Shown: positions 19,803-31,937 of the stretch, piece after piece
Numbering within the stretch: the stretch's first letter is position 1
How the letters are laid out: every line of letters starts with the position of its first letter
Assembly: GCF_000379765.1 (NCBI RefSeq)
Contig: NZ_KB903461.1
Coordinates: 1 to 45,813 of the forward strand
Source: Flexithrix dorotheae DSM 6795
Lineage (GTDB): Bacteria > Bacteroidota > Bacteroidia > Cytophagales > Flammeovirgaceae
Reading direction: 5' to 3'
DNA length: 45,813 nt
Position numbers and translations under genes: made by a program
The notes under the pieces: generated by a model
Told to the model about the DNA's origin: nothing
The model's input: only the letters and a program-made list of their open reading frames with translations
Database searches by the model: none

Positions 19803-22352
19803 ATGGTAAAATCAAAAAGCAATTATAGATATCCAATTGCAACGCTCTTGATAACAGCGGTTTTATTTTTAACAGTAGATAGTTTTGGTCAAAAATTGAA
19901 GATCAATGACCAGGATTATTTTGAAACTGCTGGCGTAAACGTGCTGGTATTCAGTAGTGAATACAATGGTATGTTCTTCGATGAAAAAACTGCAGGAATT
20001 GAAATCATTCATCATGGAGTAAGGACATCAACCGGTGGGGCTGTGAGATTGCAGAACACTCCTGAGCAATGGGATTTGGTGCCCAAGATTATTGACAGAA
20101 AAGTTGATAAGGAAAATAACAGTATTGAGGTGACCCTCCGTTATGAGGAGTTTGATTTTGATTCAAAGGTTGTTGTCAAGGCTAAGGGCAATGGAGTTGC
20201 TATCAGCGTTATTCTTGATAAAGAAGTTCCAGAAAAGCTCAAGGGGCTTGCTGGGTTTAATATGGAGTTTATCCCTTCAGCCTACTTTGAAAAGAATTAC
20301 CTGATTGATGGCAAGCCGGGGACTTTTCCACTTTATCCCGCAGGAAATACCAATATGGAGCCCATCAGTAAAAAAATCCATCAGTATGAAGGGCATTCAA
20401 CTTTTGATGACAGAGGCAGGGGTGAATGGATAAGTCCTCATCCTTTGGAAACGGGCAAAACAATTGTTCTGGCTCCTGAGGATCCAGAAAACTATATAAA
20501 AATAGAATCTGAAACAGAGGATTTAATGCTTTTTGATGGTCGAAATCTGGCCCAAAACGGATGGTTTATTGTGAGGAGTATTTTACCAACGAATAAAACC
20601 GGTAACGTGCTCAATTGGTATGTAGAGCCCAACTCTGTAGATAACTGGTTTCGTGAACCTGTCATTGGATTTTCGCAGGTAGGATATCATCCTGAGCGGC
20701 AGAAGGTTGCAGTAATTGAGCTTGACAAAAATGCTCAGCCGCTACAAAGTGCTTCCTTATTCATGGTGGATGAATCGGGTGCCGTAAAAGAGGTTTTGAA
20801 AAACAAGGTGATAGAATGGGGCAAATTCTACAGATACAACTATGTGAAATTTGATTTCTCTTCGGTTAAAGATGAAGGAGTTTACTTTATTAAGTATGGT
20901 AATCATAAAACCAACTCATTTCCAATTGGAGCCAATGTGTATGAGAATATAGGAAATCCAACCCTTGATGTATTCTTCCCTGTGCAGATGGACCACATGA
21001 AAGTGAATGAAGGATATCGAACCTGGCATGGAGAACCATTTATGGATGATGCTCTTCAGGCGCCTCTCAACCTCAATTTTTTTGATGGGTACCGAATGAG
21101 TGATACCACCGATACAAAGTATAAACCACTGGAGCATATTCCTGGTTTAGCTGTGGGAGGATGGTTTGATGCAGGTGACTTCGATATTCAGACCGGAACA
21201 CACAATCGTGTTGTGACTACCCTGACGGATATTTGGGAGCATTTTAATCATGACAGAGACCAGACCTACATCGATCAGGAAACCAGGTATGTTGATATCC
21301 ATCGACCTGATGGAAAACCGGATGTATTGCAGCAATTAGAACATGGAACGCTCAATCTTGTGGCCCAGATCAAAAATATTGGTCACCCTGTGCGAGGTAT
21401 TATTGTACCAAATCTTCACCAGTATCATCACCTTGGCGATGCTTCCACCGAAACAGATAATTTGCGTTACAACTCTAATCTAAATCCCTATGAATCTGAT
21501 GGTTTGACGAGTGGAACAATGGACGACCGTTGGGCTTTCACCAATAGAAGTCCTATGCTAGACTTCTCAACCGCTGGCGCTTTGGCTGCAGCTTATCGGA
21601 GTTTGAAAAATTATAACAAACCATTAGCAGATGAAAGCTTGATGTATGCCAAGACACTATATAAGGAAGCTACAGAAATGCAAAATGAAATGAACGACAA
21701 CCGTATGCGTAGGTGGGCTGAGATGTCACGTATTTCAGCAGCATTGCAGCTTTTCATCACAACCCAAGAAGATAAATATAAAGAACGCTTTGCGGAGGAC
21801 ATCTGGCCTGCTCTAGAATCGATGCCAGCATGGACACTTTCCATGGCTATTCAGGCTTATCCTCATATGGATACGGGCTATCAGGCTAAACTCAAGGACT
21901 TCATAGTGGCCTACAAGGAATCCATTGAAAAGCTGAAGGAGGAGAACCCGTACGGAGTGCCGATAACTACCAGGGGATGGGCTGGAAATAATTCGGTCAT
22001 AAGCTGGGCGACCACAAATTATTATGCATACAAGGCATTCCCGGACATTATAGAACCTGAGGATGTTTACAGAGGCCTTGATTACATTCTTGGCTGTCAT
22101 CCATATCACAATCTGTCTTTCGTGTCTGCTGTTGGAGTCAAATCCAAGAAAGTAGCATATGGAAGCAATCGTGCTGATTTCGCATACATTGCAGGCGGTA
22201 TTGTGCCAGGTATTTTGGTTTTAAAACCGGATTTCCCTGAAAACAAGGAAGACTGGCCATTCTTCTGGGGTGAAAACGAATACATCGTAGATATTGGTGC
22301 AGATTTTATTTTGCTCTCACTGGCGATCAATGAACTTATCAGCAAAGAATAG
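19803..22352 (+). CDS. GH9 glycoside hydrolase with extra N-terminal domain
   Basis: The 849-residue secreted protein starts at ATG 19803 (TTG 19797 is less likely). After a signal peptide (about 1-30) comes a ~250-residue all-beta-looking region that I do not recognise. The CelD_N Ig-like domain follows (from about 286; EPVIGFSQVGYHPERQKVAV), then the GH9 barrel with catalytic aspartates Asp456/Asp459 in FDAGDFD and the proposed acid Glu826 in GENEYIVDIGADF. GH9 enzymes invert beta-1,4-glucan and related linkages. The usual PDVLDEAxWGL motif reads PDVLQQLEHGTL here, a marked departure that may mean a different substrate. The gene sits among xylan-debranching enzymes. Confidence 0.85.
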   Translation: MVKSKSNYRYPIATLLITAVLFLTVDSFGQKLKINDQDYFETAGVNVLVFSSEYNGMFFDEKTAGIEIIHHGVRTSTGGAVRLQNTPEQWDLVPKIIDRKVDKENNSIEVTLRYEEFDFDSKVVVKAKGNGVAISVILDKEVPEKLKGLAGFNMEFIPSAYFEKNYLIDGKPGTFPLYPAGNTNMEPISKKIHQYEGHSTFDDRGRGEWISPHPLETGKTIVLAPEDPENYIKIESETEDLMLFDGRNLAQNGWFIVRSILPTNKTGNVLNWYVEPNSVDNWFREPVIGFSQVGYHPERQKVAVIELDKNAQPLQSASLFMVDESGAVKEVLKNKVIEWGKFYRYNYVKFDFSSVKDEGVYFIKYGNHKTNSFPIGANVYENIGNPTLDVFFPVQMDHMKVNEGYRTWHGEPFMDDALQAPLNLNFFDGYRMSDTTDTKYKPLEHIPGLAVGGWFDAGDFDIQTGTHNRVVTTLTDIWEHFNHDRDQTYIDQETRYVDIHRPDGKPDVLQQLEHGTLNLVAQIKNIGHPVRGIIVPNLHQYHHLGDASTETDNLRYNSNLNPYESDGLTSGTMDDRWAFTNRSPMLDFSTAGALAAAYRSLKNYNKPLADESLMYAKTLYKEATEMQNEMNDNRMRRWAEMSRISAALQLFITTQEDKYKERFAEDIWPALESMPAWTLSMAIQAYPHMDTGYQAKLKDFIVAYKESIEKLKEENPYGVPITTRGWAGNNSVISWATTNYYAYKAFPDIIEPEDVYRGLDYILGCHPYHNLSFVSAVGVKSKKVAYGSNRADFAYIAGGIVPGILVLKPDFPENKEDWPFFWGENEYIVDIGADFILLSLAINELISKE

Positions 22353-22370
22353 TCTATATCGAGTCAAATT

Positions 22371-22386
22371 TGTAAACGTTTTTACA
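22371..22386. promoter_or_regulatory. LacI-operator-like palindrome
   Basis: TGTAAACGTTTTTACA resembles the LacI-family operator TGTAAACGTTTACA with two extra T. It lies between the GH9 stop and the esterase start. No LacI-type gene is visible in the window, so it may be a chance match. Confidence 0.25.
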
Positions 22387-22470
22387 CCAAGCTGATTGAG
22401 CATGTTTTTTTGATTGGCAACATGGATTATGAAGGCGGCAAAAGAAAGAATATCCGGAATTATTAAGGAA

Positions 22471-23385
22471 ATGATAATGAAGTCATCGATAATAGTATTT
22501 TACCTAACTCTTCTTCTTACATATTCAGTTAGAGGACAACAGATTATTGATTTGTACGGTGGCAATATACCCAATGCAAAAGAGGTAGTTGCAGAAGAGT
22601 CGGAGCCTTCAGAAAATCGGGGTTTAATCCGAAAGGTGATAACCCCAACCCTGGAAGTTTATCAGGCTGATGAAGAAACAAATACTGGGGTAGCAGTGAT
22701 TATCTGTCCCGGAGGGGGCTATGGTGTTCTGGTGTATAATGGTGAAGGCGTAAGCACAGCCAAAGAATTCGCAAAATTGGGAGTTACTGCCTTTGTTTTA
22801 AAATACAGACTTCCAAGTGAAGAACTTCTTGTAGATAAGAAAATTGGCCCTTTGCAGGATGCGCTGCAGGCCATCAAACATGTCCGTGAAAATGCTACTA
22901 ACTGGGGAGTCGATCCTACCAAAGTAGGTATCATGGGATTTTCTGCAGGAGGCCATCTCGCTTCAACGGCAGCTACGCATTTTGAGATGGATATCATTGA
23001 GAACAAGGAAGGAACCAGTCTTCGACCTGATTTCACTATACTGGTATATCCCGTAGTAAGTATGCAGGATAGCCTTACACACATTGATTCTAGAAAGAAT
23101 TTGATCGGGCCGGATTCAGCGAAAGAGTTGATTGACAAATTCTCAAATGAATTGCAGGTTGATGAAAATACACCACCAACTTACCTCATACATGCCGCGG
23201 ATGATAAACTCGTGGATGTTGATAACAGCATTACTTTTTTTGAGGCACTGAGACACAACAATGTCCCGGTTGAAATGCACATTTTCCCCAAAGGCGATCA
23301 TGGATTTGTATTGTTTCAACCAAAGGATCAGTGGATTCCACCCATGATAAAGTGGCTCAAGACGATCAATATTATGTCTAATTGA
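22471..23385 (+). CDS. Acetyl esterase, alpha/beta hydrolase (BD-FAE-like)
   Basis: About 304 residues from ATG 22471; ATG 22477 is equally possible and in-frame codons extend upstream to 22414 without looking like a signal. The signal peptide is MKSSIIVFYLTLLLTYSVRGQ. Catalytic motifs are the oxyanion CPGGGYG, nucleophile serine in GFSAGGH (codon at 22942) and the histidine in KGDHGF near the C terminus, with an aspartate in AADDKLVDVD. This is the layout of secreted acetylxylan/feruloyl esterases (PF20434-type) in xylan loci. It precedes the three CE1 genes by about 100 bp and likely works with them in de-esterification of xylan. Confidence 0.85.
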   Translation: MIMKSSIIVFYLTLLLTYSVRGQQIIDLYGGNIPNAKEVVAEESEPSENRGLIRKVITPTLEVYQADEETNTGVAVIICPGGGYGVLVYNGEGVSTAKEFAKLGVTAFVLKYRLPSEELLVDKKIGPLQDALQAIKHVRENATNWGVDPTKVGIMGFSAGGHLASTAATHFEMDIIENKEGTSLRPDFTILVYPVVSMQDSLTHIDSRKNLIGPDSAKELIDKFSNELQVDENTPPTYLIHAADDKLVDVDNSITFFEALRHNNVPVEMHIFPKGDHGFVLFQPKDQWIPPMIKWLKTINIMSN

Positions 23386-23486
23386 GTTATAGGTTTCCTC
23401 CAATGAAAATGAAAGAAGATAGTTTCGATAAAGAAACCAAATCGATCTGTTTTCAAATGGTACCACTTTGAATTTAACATAAATAA

Positions 23487-27061
<3,575 letters not shown>

Positions 27062-27121
27062 TTGTATTCCTCACAGCGATGATTCCTACATCTGTGGATA
27101 TAACATATTAAATTGAACACG

Positions 27122-27190
27122 ATGAAAAACAATAGATCAATAAACCCAAAAGCCATTGGTTTGGCCATGCTTATATTAGGAAGTGTATAA
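27122..27190 (+). pseudogene. 22-codon signal-peptide remnant
   Basis: ATG 27122 to TAA 27188 encodes MKNNRSINPKAIGLAMLILG plus two residues: a basic start and a hydrophobic run cut short by the stop. It lies at the normal operon distance (60 bp) after the third CE1 gene, so it is probably the start of a lost secreted enzyme. Confidence 0.35.
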
Positions 27191-27302
27191 CTAATTCTGT
27201 CTTATGAAAAATCTCGAATCCTGACGTGGTGAACTATACAGGTCTTTTCTATTTTTTCTCAATTCCAATTAATGAAATCAAACCATCAGAAAGAGTTCCA
27301 CG

Positions 27303-27618
27303 TCAATTCACATAATTGTGTCCTCCTTTAAATTCTTGATACTCCACATCATATCCCTTTAACTTAAGAATATCACGAAACTGTCTATTCATCCCAAGCA
27401 TATAAAATTCTATCGGGAGTCGCTCACTAATCATATATGCATTAATCAGTTTGCCATCATCTTCGGGATATATCCAATGATTTTCATCTTTTATCCCTTT
27501 AATCCAATATGAGCCAGATTGTGAAAGAACATTTCCTATCACATCCGAATGATTTAATGCAATGAAACTAGCAACAAAACCACCTCTACTTGAGCTGGCT
27601 AAAATAATGAATAATTAT
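27303..27618 (-). pseudogene. Esterase-D-like fragment (C-terminal part)
   Basis: The minus-strand frame reads ILASSSRGGFVASFIALNHSDVIGNVLSQSGSYW and ends GYDVEYQEFKGGHNYVN. These are the nucleophile elbow (SSRGG instead of the usual SSLGG), the following strand and the C-terminal GGHxY histidine region of enterochelin-esterase-like proteins. Everything before the nucleophile is missing: the frame dissolves near 27618 and the DeoR gene ends at 27636. It is a broken gene whose 5' two-thirds have been deleted. Confidence 0.6.
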
Positions 27619-27635
27619 TTTTTGTCAAAACTTTA

Positions 27636-28376
27636 TCATAGAACTGATTTAATGATATTTGCGTATTTCTGCAGGGTTTTGGGCTCCTTTTCTGTTATTA
27701 AATAGTCAATTTCTTCCAAACGGCAAACTTTCATTTTCTGGGTAGATTCTAATTTTTCGGTGATACAAAGAACAGCAGTCTTTTCAGCAGATTTAACCAT
27801 TGCTTTTTTTACTTGTGTAATTTCCCAATCACTATCAGTCACACCGCCATTTATTGAAATCCCAGATGTCCCGAGCATGCACAAATCAACACTTATTTCC
27901 GACAGTTGCGAAATAACAGTTGAACCTGTACAGGTATAGCGGTCTCGGGATACTACTCCTGACAATAGGATAACCTCAACGCTTGAACGTTGGGCAATTT
28001 CTAAAGCTACCAGAGGGCTAACCGTGAATATAATCCCTTTTAAATTTTCAGGTACTAACCTTGCAAATTCCAGCATAACAGTTCCTCCACCAAGCAGTGT
28101 GATCATCCCATCTTTAAATAAGGATAATGCTTTTCTTGCAATTTCAATTTTTTCGCTTTGAGCATAAACATCTTGTTGTTGATAGGGGTAATGAAAGTTA
28201 GGTGACACTGCTCCACCATGTACTTTTACAACTTTACCTTTCTTTTCAAGATATTTAAGATCCCTTCGGATAGTATCTATGGAAACGTCCAATTGTTTAC
28301 TTAAATCACTAACTATTACCTTGTTATTAGCACTGATTTGTTCTAATATGAAGTAGTGTCTTTCCTCTGAAATCAT
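27636..28376 (-). CDS. DeoR/GlpR family transcriptional regulator
   Basis: A 246-residue protein starting at ATG 28376. The N-terminal DeoR helix-turn-helix (about 1-57) includes the typical VSDLSKQLDVSIDTIRRDLKYLEKKGKVVKVHGGA. The C-terminal DeoRC sensor domain (about 75-230; LLGGGTVMLEFARL ... LGTSGIS) binds a phosphorylated sugar in characterised members. It is transcribed away from the GH9-ROK-MFS-SIS-YdjC genes, and the shared 209-bp promoter holds paired half-sites (28461-28478 and 28560-28575). It probably represses that operon, with a sugar phosphate made by the ROK kinase as a plausible inducer (inference). Confidence 0.92.
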   Translation of the reverse strand: MISEERHYFILEQISANNKVIVSDLSKQLDVSIDTIRRDLKYLEKKGKVVKVHGGAVSPNFHYPYQQQDVYAQSEKIEIARKALSLFKDGMITLLGGGTVMLEFARLVPENLKGIIFTVSPLVALEIAQRSSVEVILLSGVVSRDRYTCTGSTVISQLSEISVDLCMLGTSGISINGGVTDSDWEITQVKKAMVKSAEKTAVLCITEKLESTQKMKVCRLEEIDYLITEKEPKTLQKYANIIKSVL

Positions 28377-28460
28377 AAAGCTTAGATTCTGAAATTATTG
28401 AGTTTGTTTAGATCAAATGCAATTTGCAACTTTATTTTGAAAAAACCACAATCTGAAATA

Positions 28461-28478
28461 TGCTGTTTTTTGCTGTTT
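28461..28478. promoter_or_regulatory. DeoR operator-like site, left pair
   Basis: TGCTGTTTTTTGCTGTTT holds two CTGTTT half-sites exactly 10 bp apart. It is the reverse-complement arrangement of the pair at 28560-28575, about 97 bp away, in the divergent promoter. Confidence 0.5.
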
Positions 28479-28559
28479 ATATGATATTTTCAACATTCTC
28501 ATAAAATATTTCCCATATTATTTGCTTTTTTATGCTTTTATTTTAGATATTTGAAAACA

Positions 28560-28575
28560 AAACAGTATAAAACAG
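28560..28575. promoter_or_regulatory. DeoR operator-like site, right pair
   Basis: AAACAGTATAAAACAG holds two AAACAG half-sites 10 bp apart, directly before the ATG at 28586. Together with 28461-28478 it could let a DeoR multimer form a loop across the promoter. Confidence 0.5.
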
Positions 28576-28585
28576 CAAAAGCATA

Positions 28586-28981
28586 ATGAAAATCCCGAGT
28601 AATTTTAGAGATGGGGTAAAAATGATTCACAAGGTGATTTTTGTTGTGATAAATTTTTTGTTGATAAGTCTGGCAGTAATAGCCTGTAGATTTGATGAAG
28701 AAGGAATAGGTCAGTGCCAAAAATTTGAATGGATTCATGAGGCATTCATTCCAGGAGATAAAACCCCAAAGCAAATAGCACATTTTGGAATCAGTAGGGA
28801 AAATGCCTCATTTTTCTTACTGCCTTACGAGCGGTATAACTATACCATTAGAACCAGGGCATGGAAACTTGACAGACAGTTGATTAATCTCAATCTCATA
28901 CCTGGAAGATTATGCCAGGTAGACTACATCATACTTTCAATGGCTATATACCTTAGTAGTGAGAAATTCACGCCAGTATAA
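28586..28981 (+). CDS. Hypothetical lipoprotein-like ORF, possibly decayed
   Basis: A 131-codon frame is the first reading frame behind the DeoR-type operator; ATG 28622 is an alternative start. A hydrophobic stretch ends in VIAC (Cys35), a possible lipobox. The rest (KFEWIHEAFIPGDKTPKQIAHFGIS ...) is not recognised. After its stop, other frames still look coding (for example NSRQYNEVYPTGDFGLNGYLA around 28967-29030) before a stop, which points to frameshift decay of a longer gene. Its place at the head of the operon suggests a former component of this sugar-use system. I cannot name it. Confidence 0.35.
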   Translation: MKIPSNFRDGVKMIHKVIFVVINFLLISLAVIACRFDEEGIGQCQKFEWIHEAFIPGDKTPKQIAHFGISRENASFFLLPYERYNYTIRTRAWKLDRQLINLNLIPGRLCQVDYIILSMAIYLSSEKFTPV

Positions 28982-29161
28982 TGAAGTGTACCCGACTGGA
29001 GATTTCGGCTTAAATGGATATCTTGCTTAGTCACCTTGATTCTACACCAGAACAAAACGACAAGTATTATTCCTAATTGGACAGACTGTAAAATGATCTG
29101 CTCAGGGAGGGATATAAATTTTCAAGAATTGATGAATTATTTAAATGAAAAAAAATCAAGT

Positions 29162-30964
29162 ATGAAGAATTTAATCGTAATGATGCTAACCGCTTTAAGC
29201 CCTTTGTTAGTGCTTGCACAGCCTTCAGATTTTTATATTCGGGTTAACCAGGTGGGCTATCTTCCCGGAGAAACAAAGGTAGCGGTACTCTTTTCAAAAA
29301 AACCAATCAAAGAGAAGATTGAAATTGTCAGACTGGATGATGGTTCAAGAATCTCTTCATTTAATATTATTAAATCAAATGCGAAAGGGTGGGGGACTTT
29401 TGACTACTACTATCAATTGGATTTCACGTCTGTTCAAGAAGAAGGAAAATACTTTCTTAGAGGTCAAAAATCGGGAATTAGGTCCCAATCATTTCCTATT
29501 TCGAAATCAGCCTATTCATTTCAACCCGAGTACCTCCTTGAATTCATGAGGCAACAAAGGTGTGGTTATAATCCATTTTTTGATATGGTTTGCCATCAAC
29601 GTGATGGGCGTGCTTTCTATGGTAAAATGCCTGATTCTACATTTGTGGATGCAACAGGAGGATGGCATGATGCTGGTGATCAATTAAAATATCTTATCAC
29701 AGGCAGTTATGCAACTGGCCATATGTTAATGGCCTATGAGATATACCCTGATAGGTTTGAAGATTTAACTAATGCGCTGGGTCAGCCAATTCCTAATGGT
29801 ATCCCAGATGTACTTGATGAAGCTAAATGGGGGCTTAACTGGATATTAAAACTCCATGTATCCCCAGATCAACTAATCCATCAAGTGGCGGACGACCGTG
29901 ATCATTATGGATGGAAGATGCCTGACCAGGATAATTCAGACTATGGATGGGGTGAAAATAGCTACCGAGTAGCTTATTTTGCAACTGGTTCACCACAAGG
30001 GTTGCGTCAGTACAAAAGTATCGCAACTGGATTGGCTAACCTGGCAGGTAGATCTGCCGCTGCGCTGGCGCAAGGGTCAAGAATTTGGGAATCGCTTGGT
30101 GATACTGTTTTTGCTAAACAATGTGCAACTGCTGCAAAAACCCTGTATCAACTCGGGCGGGAAAAAGAAGGATTCCAACAAGGCAATTCATATAGAGCAC
30201 CATATCGTTATACGGAAGAAACCTGGGCTGACGATATGGAGTATGGAGCTGCCGAATTATACAAGTTAACCCGCGATAAAAGATATTTAAATGAAGCTAA
30301 GCAGTATGCAATCCAGGCCAATACTATATCTTGGATGAACCTGGACTCTGCGGCTCATTATCAATATTATCCATTTATCAATTTGGGACATTTTGCTTTA
30401 TTTGATCTTGTAGATAAACCATTTCAGGATACTCTTGCCGGTTATTATAAGAATGGTATAGAATATACCTTTAAGAAAAGCCAAAAAAATCCCTATGGAG
30501 TGGGTGTTCCATTTATCTGGTGTTCCAACAACCTGATGACCAGTTTAAATACACAAATAATACTATACGAAAAGATGACAGGAGATAAATCCTACCATGA
30601 CTTCCTTATTGATCAACGTGATTGGCTTTTGGGACGTAATCCATGGGGTACATCTATGTTTACTGGTATTCCTGAAACCGGAGAATATCCGGAAGATGTA
30701 CATACTGGTACATGGGCGTTGACAAAAAAAATGGTTCCGGGAGGACTTGTTGATGGTCCTATATTCTCTTCAATTTACAATTCTCTCAAAGGTATAACAT
30801 TATATACTCCTGATGAATTTGAGCATTTGCAAAATGATTATGTTGTGTATCATGATGATATTGGGGATTACTCTACTAATGAACCTACTATGGATGGAAC
30901 TGCAGGTTCTATTATCATGATGGTACATTGGACATTGGATTTAAACGTGAGTCGGAAAAAATAA
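29162..30964 (+). CDS. GH9 glycoside hydrolase (cellulase-type layout)
   Basis: A 600-residue secreted enzyme; ATG 29162 opens a clear signal peptide (1-19, VLAQ), whereas upstream in-frame codons to 29036 do not look like protein. CelD_N Ig-like domain at about 24-110 (RVNQVGYLPGETKVAV), then the GH9 barrel with Asp170/Asp173 in HDAGD, NGIPDVLDEAKWGLNW and the catalytic acid Glu574 in DYSTNEPTMDGTA. All canonical GH9 residues are present, unlike in the 849-residue GH9 at 19803. Known GH9 activities include endoglucanase and exo-beta-D-glucosaminidase. With ROK, SIS, ChbG-type and NamZ-type genes around it, an amino-sugar glycan is possible (inference). Confidence 0.92.
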   Translation: MKNLIVMMLTALSPLLVLAQPSDFYIRVNQVGYLPGETKVAVLFSKKPIKEKIEIVRLDDGSRISSFNIIKSNAKGWGTFDYYYQLDFTSVQEEGKYFLRGQKSGIRSQSFPISKSAYSFQPEYLLEFMRQQRCGYNPFFDMVCHQRDGRAFYGKMPDSTFVDATGGWHDAGDQLKYLITGSYATGHMLMAYEIYPDRFEDLTNALGQPIPNGIPDVLDEAKWGLNWILKLHVSPDQLIHQVADDRDHYGWKMPDQDNSDYGWGENSYRVAYFATGSPQGLRQYKSIATGLANLAGRSAAALAQGSRIWESLGDTVFAKQCATAAKTLYQLGREKEGFQQGNSYRAPYRYTEETWADDMEYGAAELYKLTRDKRYLNEAKQYAIQANTISWMNLDSAAHYQYYPFINLGHFALFDLVDKPFQDTLAGYYKNGIEYTFKKSQKNPYGVGVPFIWCSNNLMTSLNTQIILYEKMTGDKSYHDFLIDQRDWLLGRNPWGTSMFTGIPETGEYPEDVHTGTWALTKKMVPGGLVDGPIFSSIYNSLKGITLYTPDEFEHLQNDYVVYHDDIGDYSTNEPTMDGTAGSIIMMVHWTLDLNVSRKK

Positions 30965-30998
30965 TGCATTTAAATTGATTTAAACTTATGGATTACAC

Positions 30999-31937
30999 AT
31001 GGCAGTACTAGCATTGGATTTAGGAGGCACAAAGATAGCTGTTGCCGTTTTTTCAACCCAAGGTGAATTAATATTCAGGGATACTGTTTTTCTTAATCAT
31101 GGTGATGGCCAAACCGTTGGAAGTCTTATCACTTCACAGGTTGAAACGCAAATTGAAAAATACAACATTAATTCAATTGGAATTTCAGTACCAGGAATAA
31201 GTCGACAAACAACTGGGACCGTATATGCACCAAATATTTCAGGATGGGACGATTATCCATTGTTGAAAGAGGTCAGACAAGTTGCTGGAGACAGACATAT
31301 TAGTATTGATAGTGATAGGGCGTGCAGCATTTTTGGGGAACAATGGAAGGGTAATGCCCAGAATTGTAATAATGCTATATTTATGGCGGTAGGTACAGGA
31401 ATCGGAGCAGGCATTGTAGTTAATGGAAATCTTGTTCGAGGTGCTAATGATATAGCAGGGGCTATTGGTTGGATGGCACTAAATAAACCTTATGAAAATA
31501 AATATAAAGCGTGTGGTTGTTTTGAACATTATGCATCGGGAGAAGGAATTCCACGTCTTGCATTGGAAGTCCTTCAACAGTTTAGTACCCCATCATTATT
31601 AAGGGATGTGCTACCAGACCAACTTTCAGCTTATCATGTTTTTGATGCTTACTATAAGAATGACCAATTGGCAATCAAGATTATAGATGAGTTTGTTGCA
31701 TATTGGGGTATGGCCTCCGCCAACATGGTAAGCATTTTTAATCCCAGTAAAATCATCTTTGGAGGAGGGATTTTTGGACCCGCTGATCAATTTATCGAAC
31801 GTATTAAACTAGAAGCTACAAGGTGGGCACAGCCTATAAGTGTGACGAAAGTAGATTTTGAGAAATCAGTTTTAGGTCCAGATGCAGCGGTTTACGGTGC
31901 CGCCTTTCTAACGTTAAAAAACACAAATAGGATATGA
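30999..31937 (+). CDS. ROK family sugar kinase
   Basis: A 312-residue cytoplasmic kinase. The ATP phosphate-binding DLGGTK is at residues 6-11, the second phosphate motif MAVGTGIGAGIV at about 129-140, and the ROK signature with the zinc ligands is reduced to ACGCFEHYASGEG, a short form of the usual CGCGxxGCxE. ROK members phosphorylate glucose, GlcNAc, ManNAc or similar sugars at O6. Its stop overlaps the MFS gene by 4 bp (ATGA), so import and phosphorylation are translationally coupled. The phosphosugar product is a candidate ligand for the DeoR regulator. Confidence 0.9.
   Translation: MAVLALDLGGTKIAVAVFSTQGELIFRDTVFLNHGDGQTVGSLITSQVETQIEKYNINSIGISVPGISRQTTGTVYAPNISGWDDYPLLKEVRQVAGDRHISIDSDRACSIFGEQWKGNAQNCNNAIFMAVGTGIGAGIVVNGNLVRGANDIAGAIGWMALNKPYENKYKACGCFEHYASGEGIPRLALEVLQQFSTPSLLRDVLPDQLSAYHVFDAYYKNDQLAIKIIDEFVAYWGMASANMVSIFNPSKIIFGGGIFGPADQFIERIKLEATRWAQPISVTKVDFEKSVLGPDAAVYGAAFLTLKNTNRI

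Noticed and set aside
21813-22345. Minus-strand frames of 79-98 codons inside the GH9 gene
   Set aside because: They are reverse-frame shadows of a strongly supported GH9 coding sequence.
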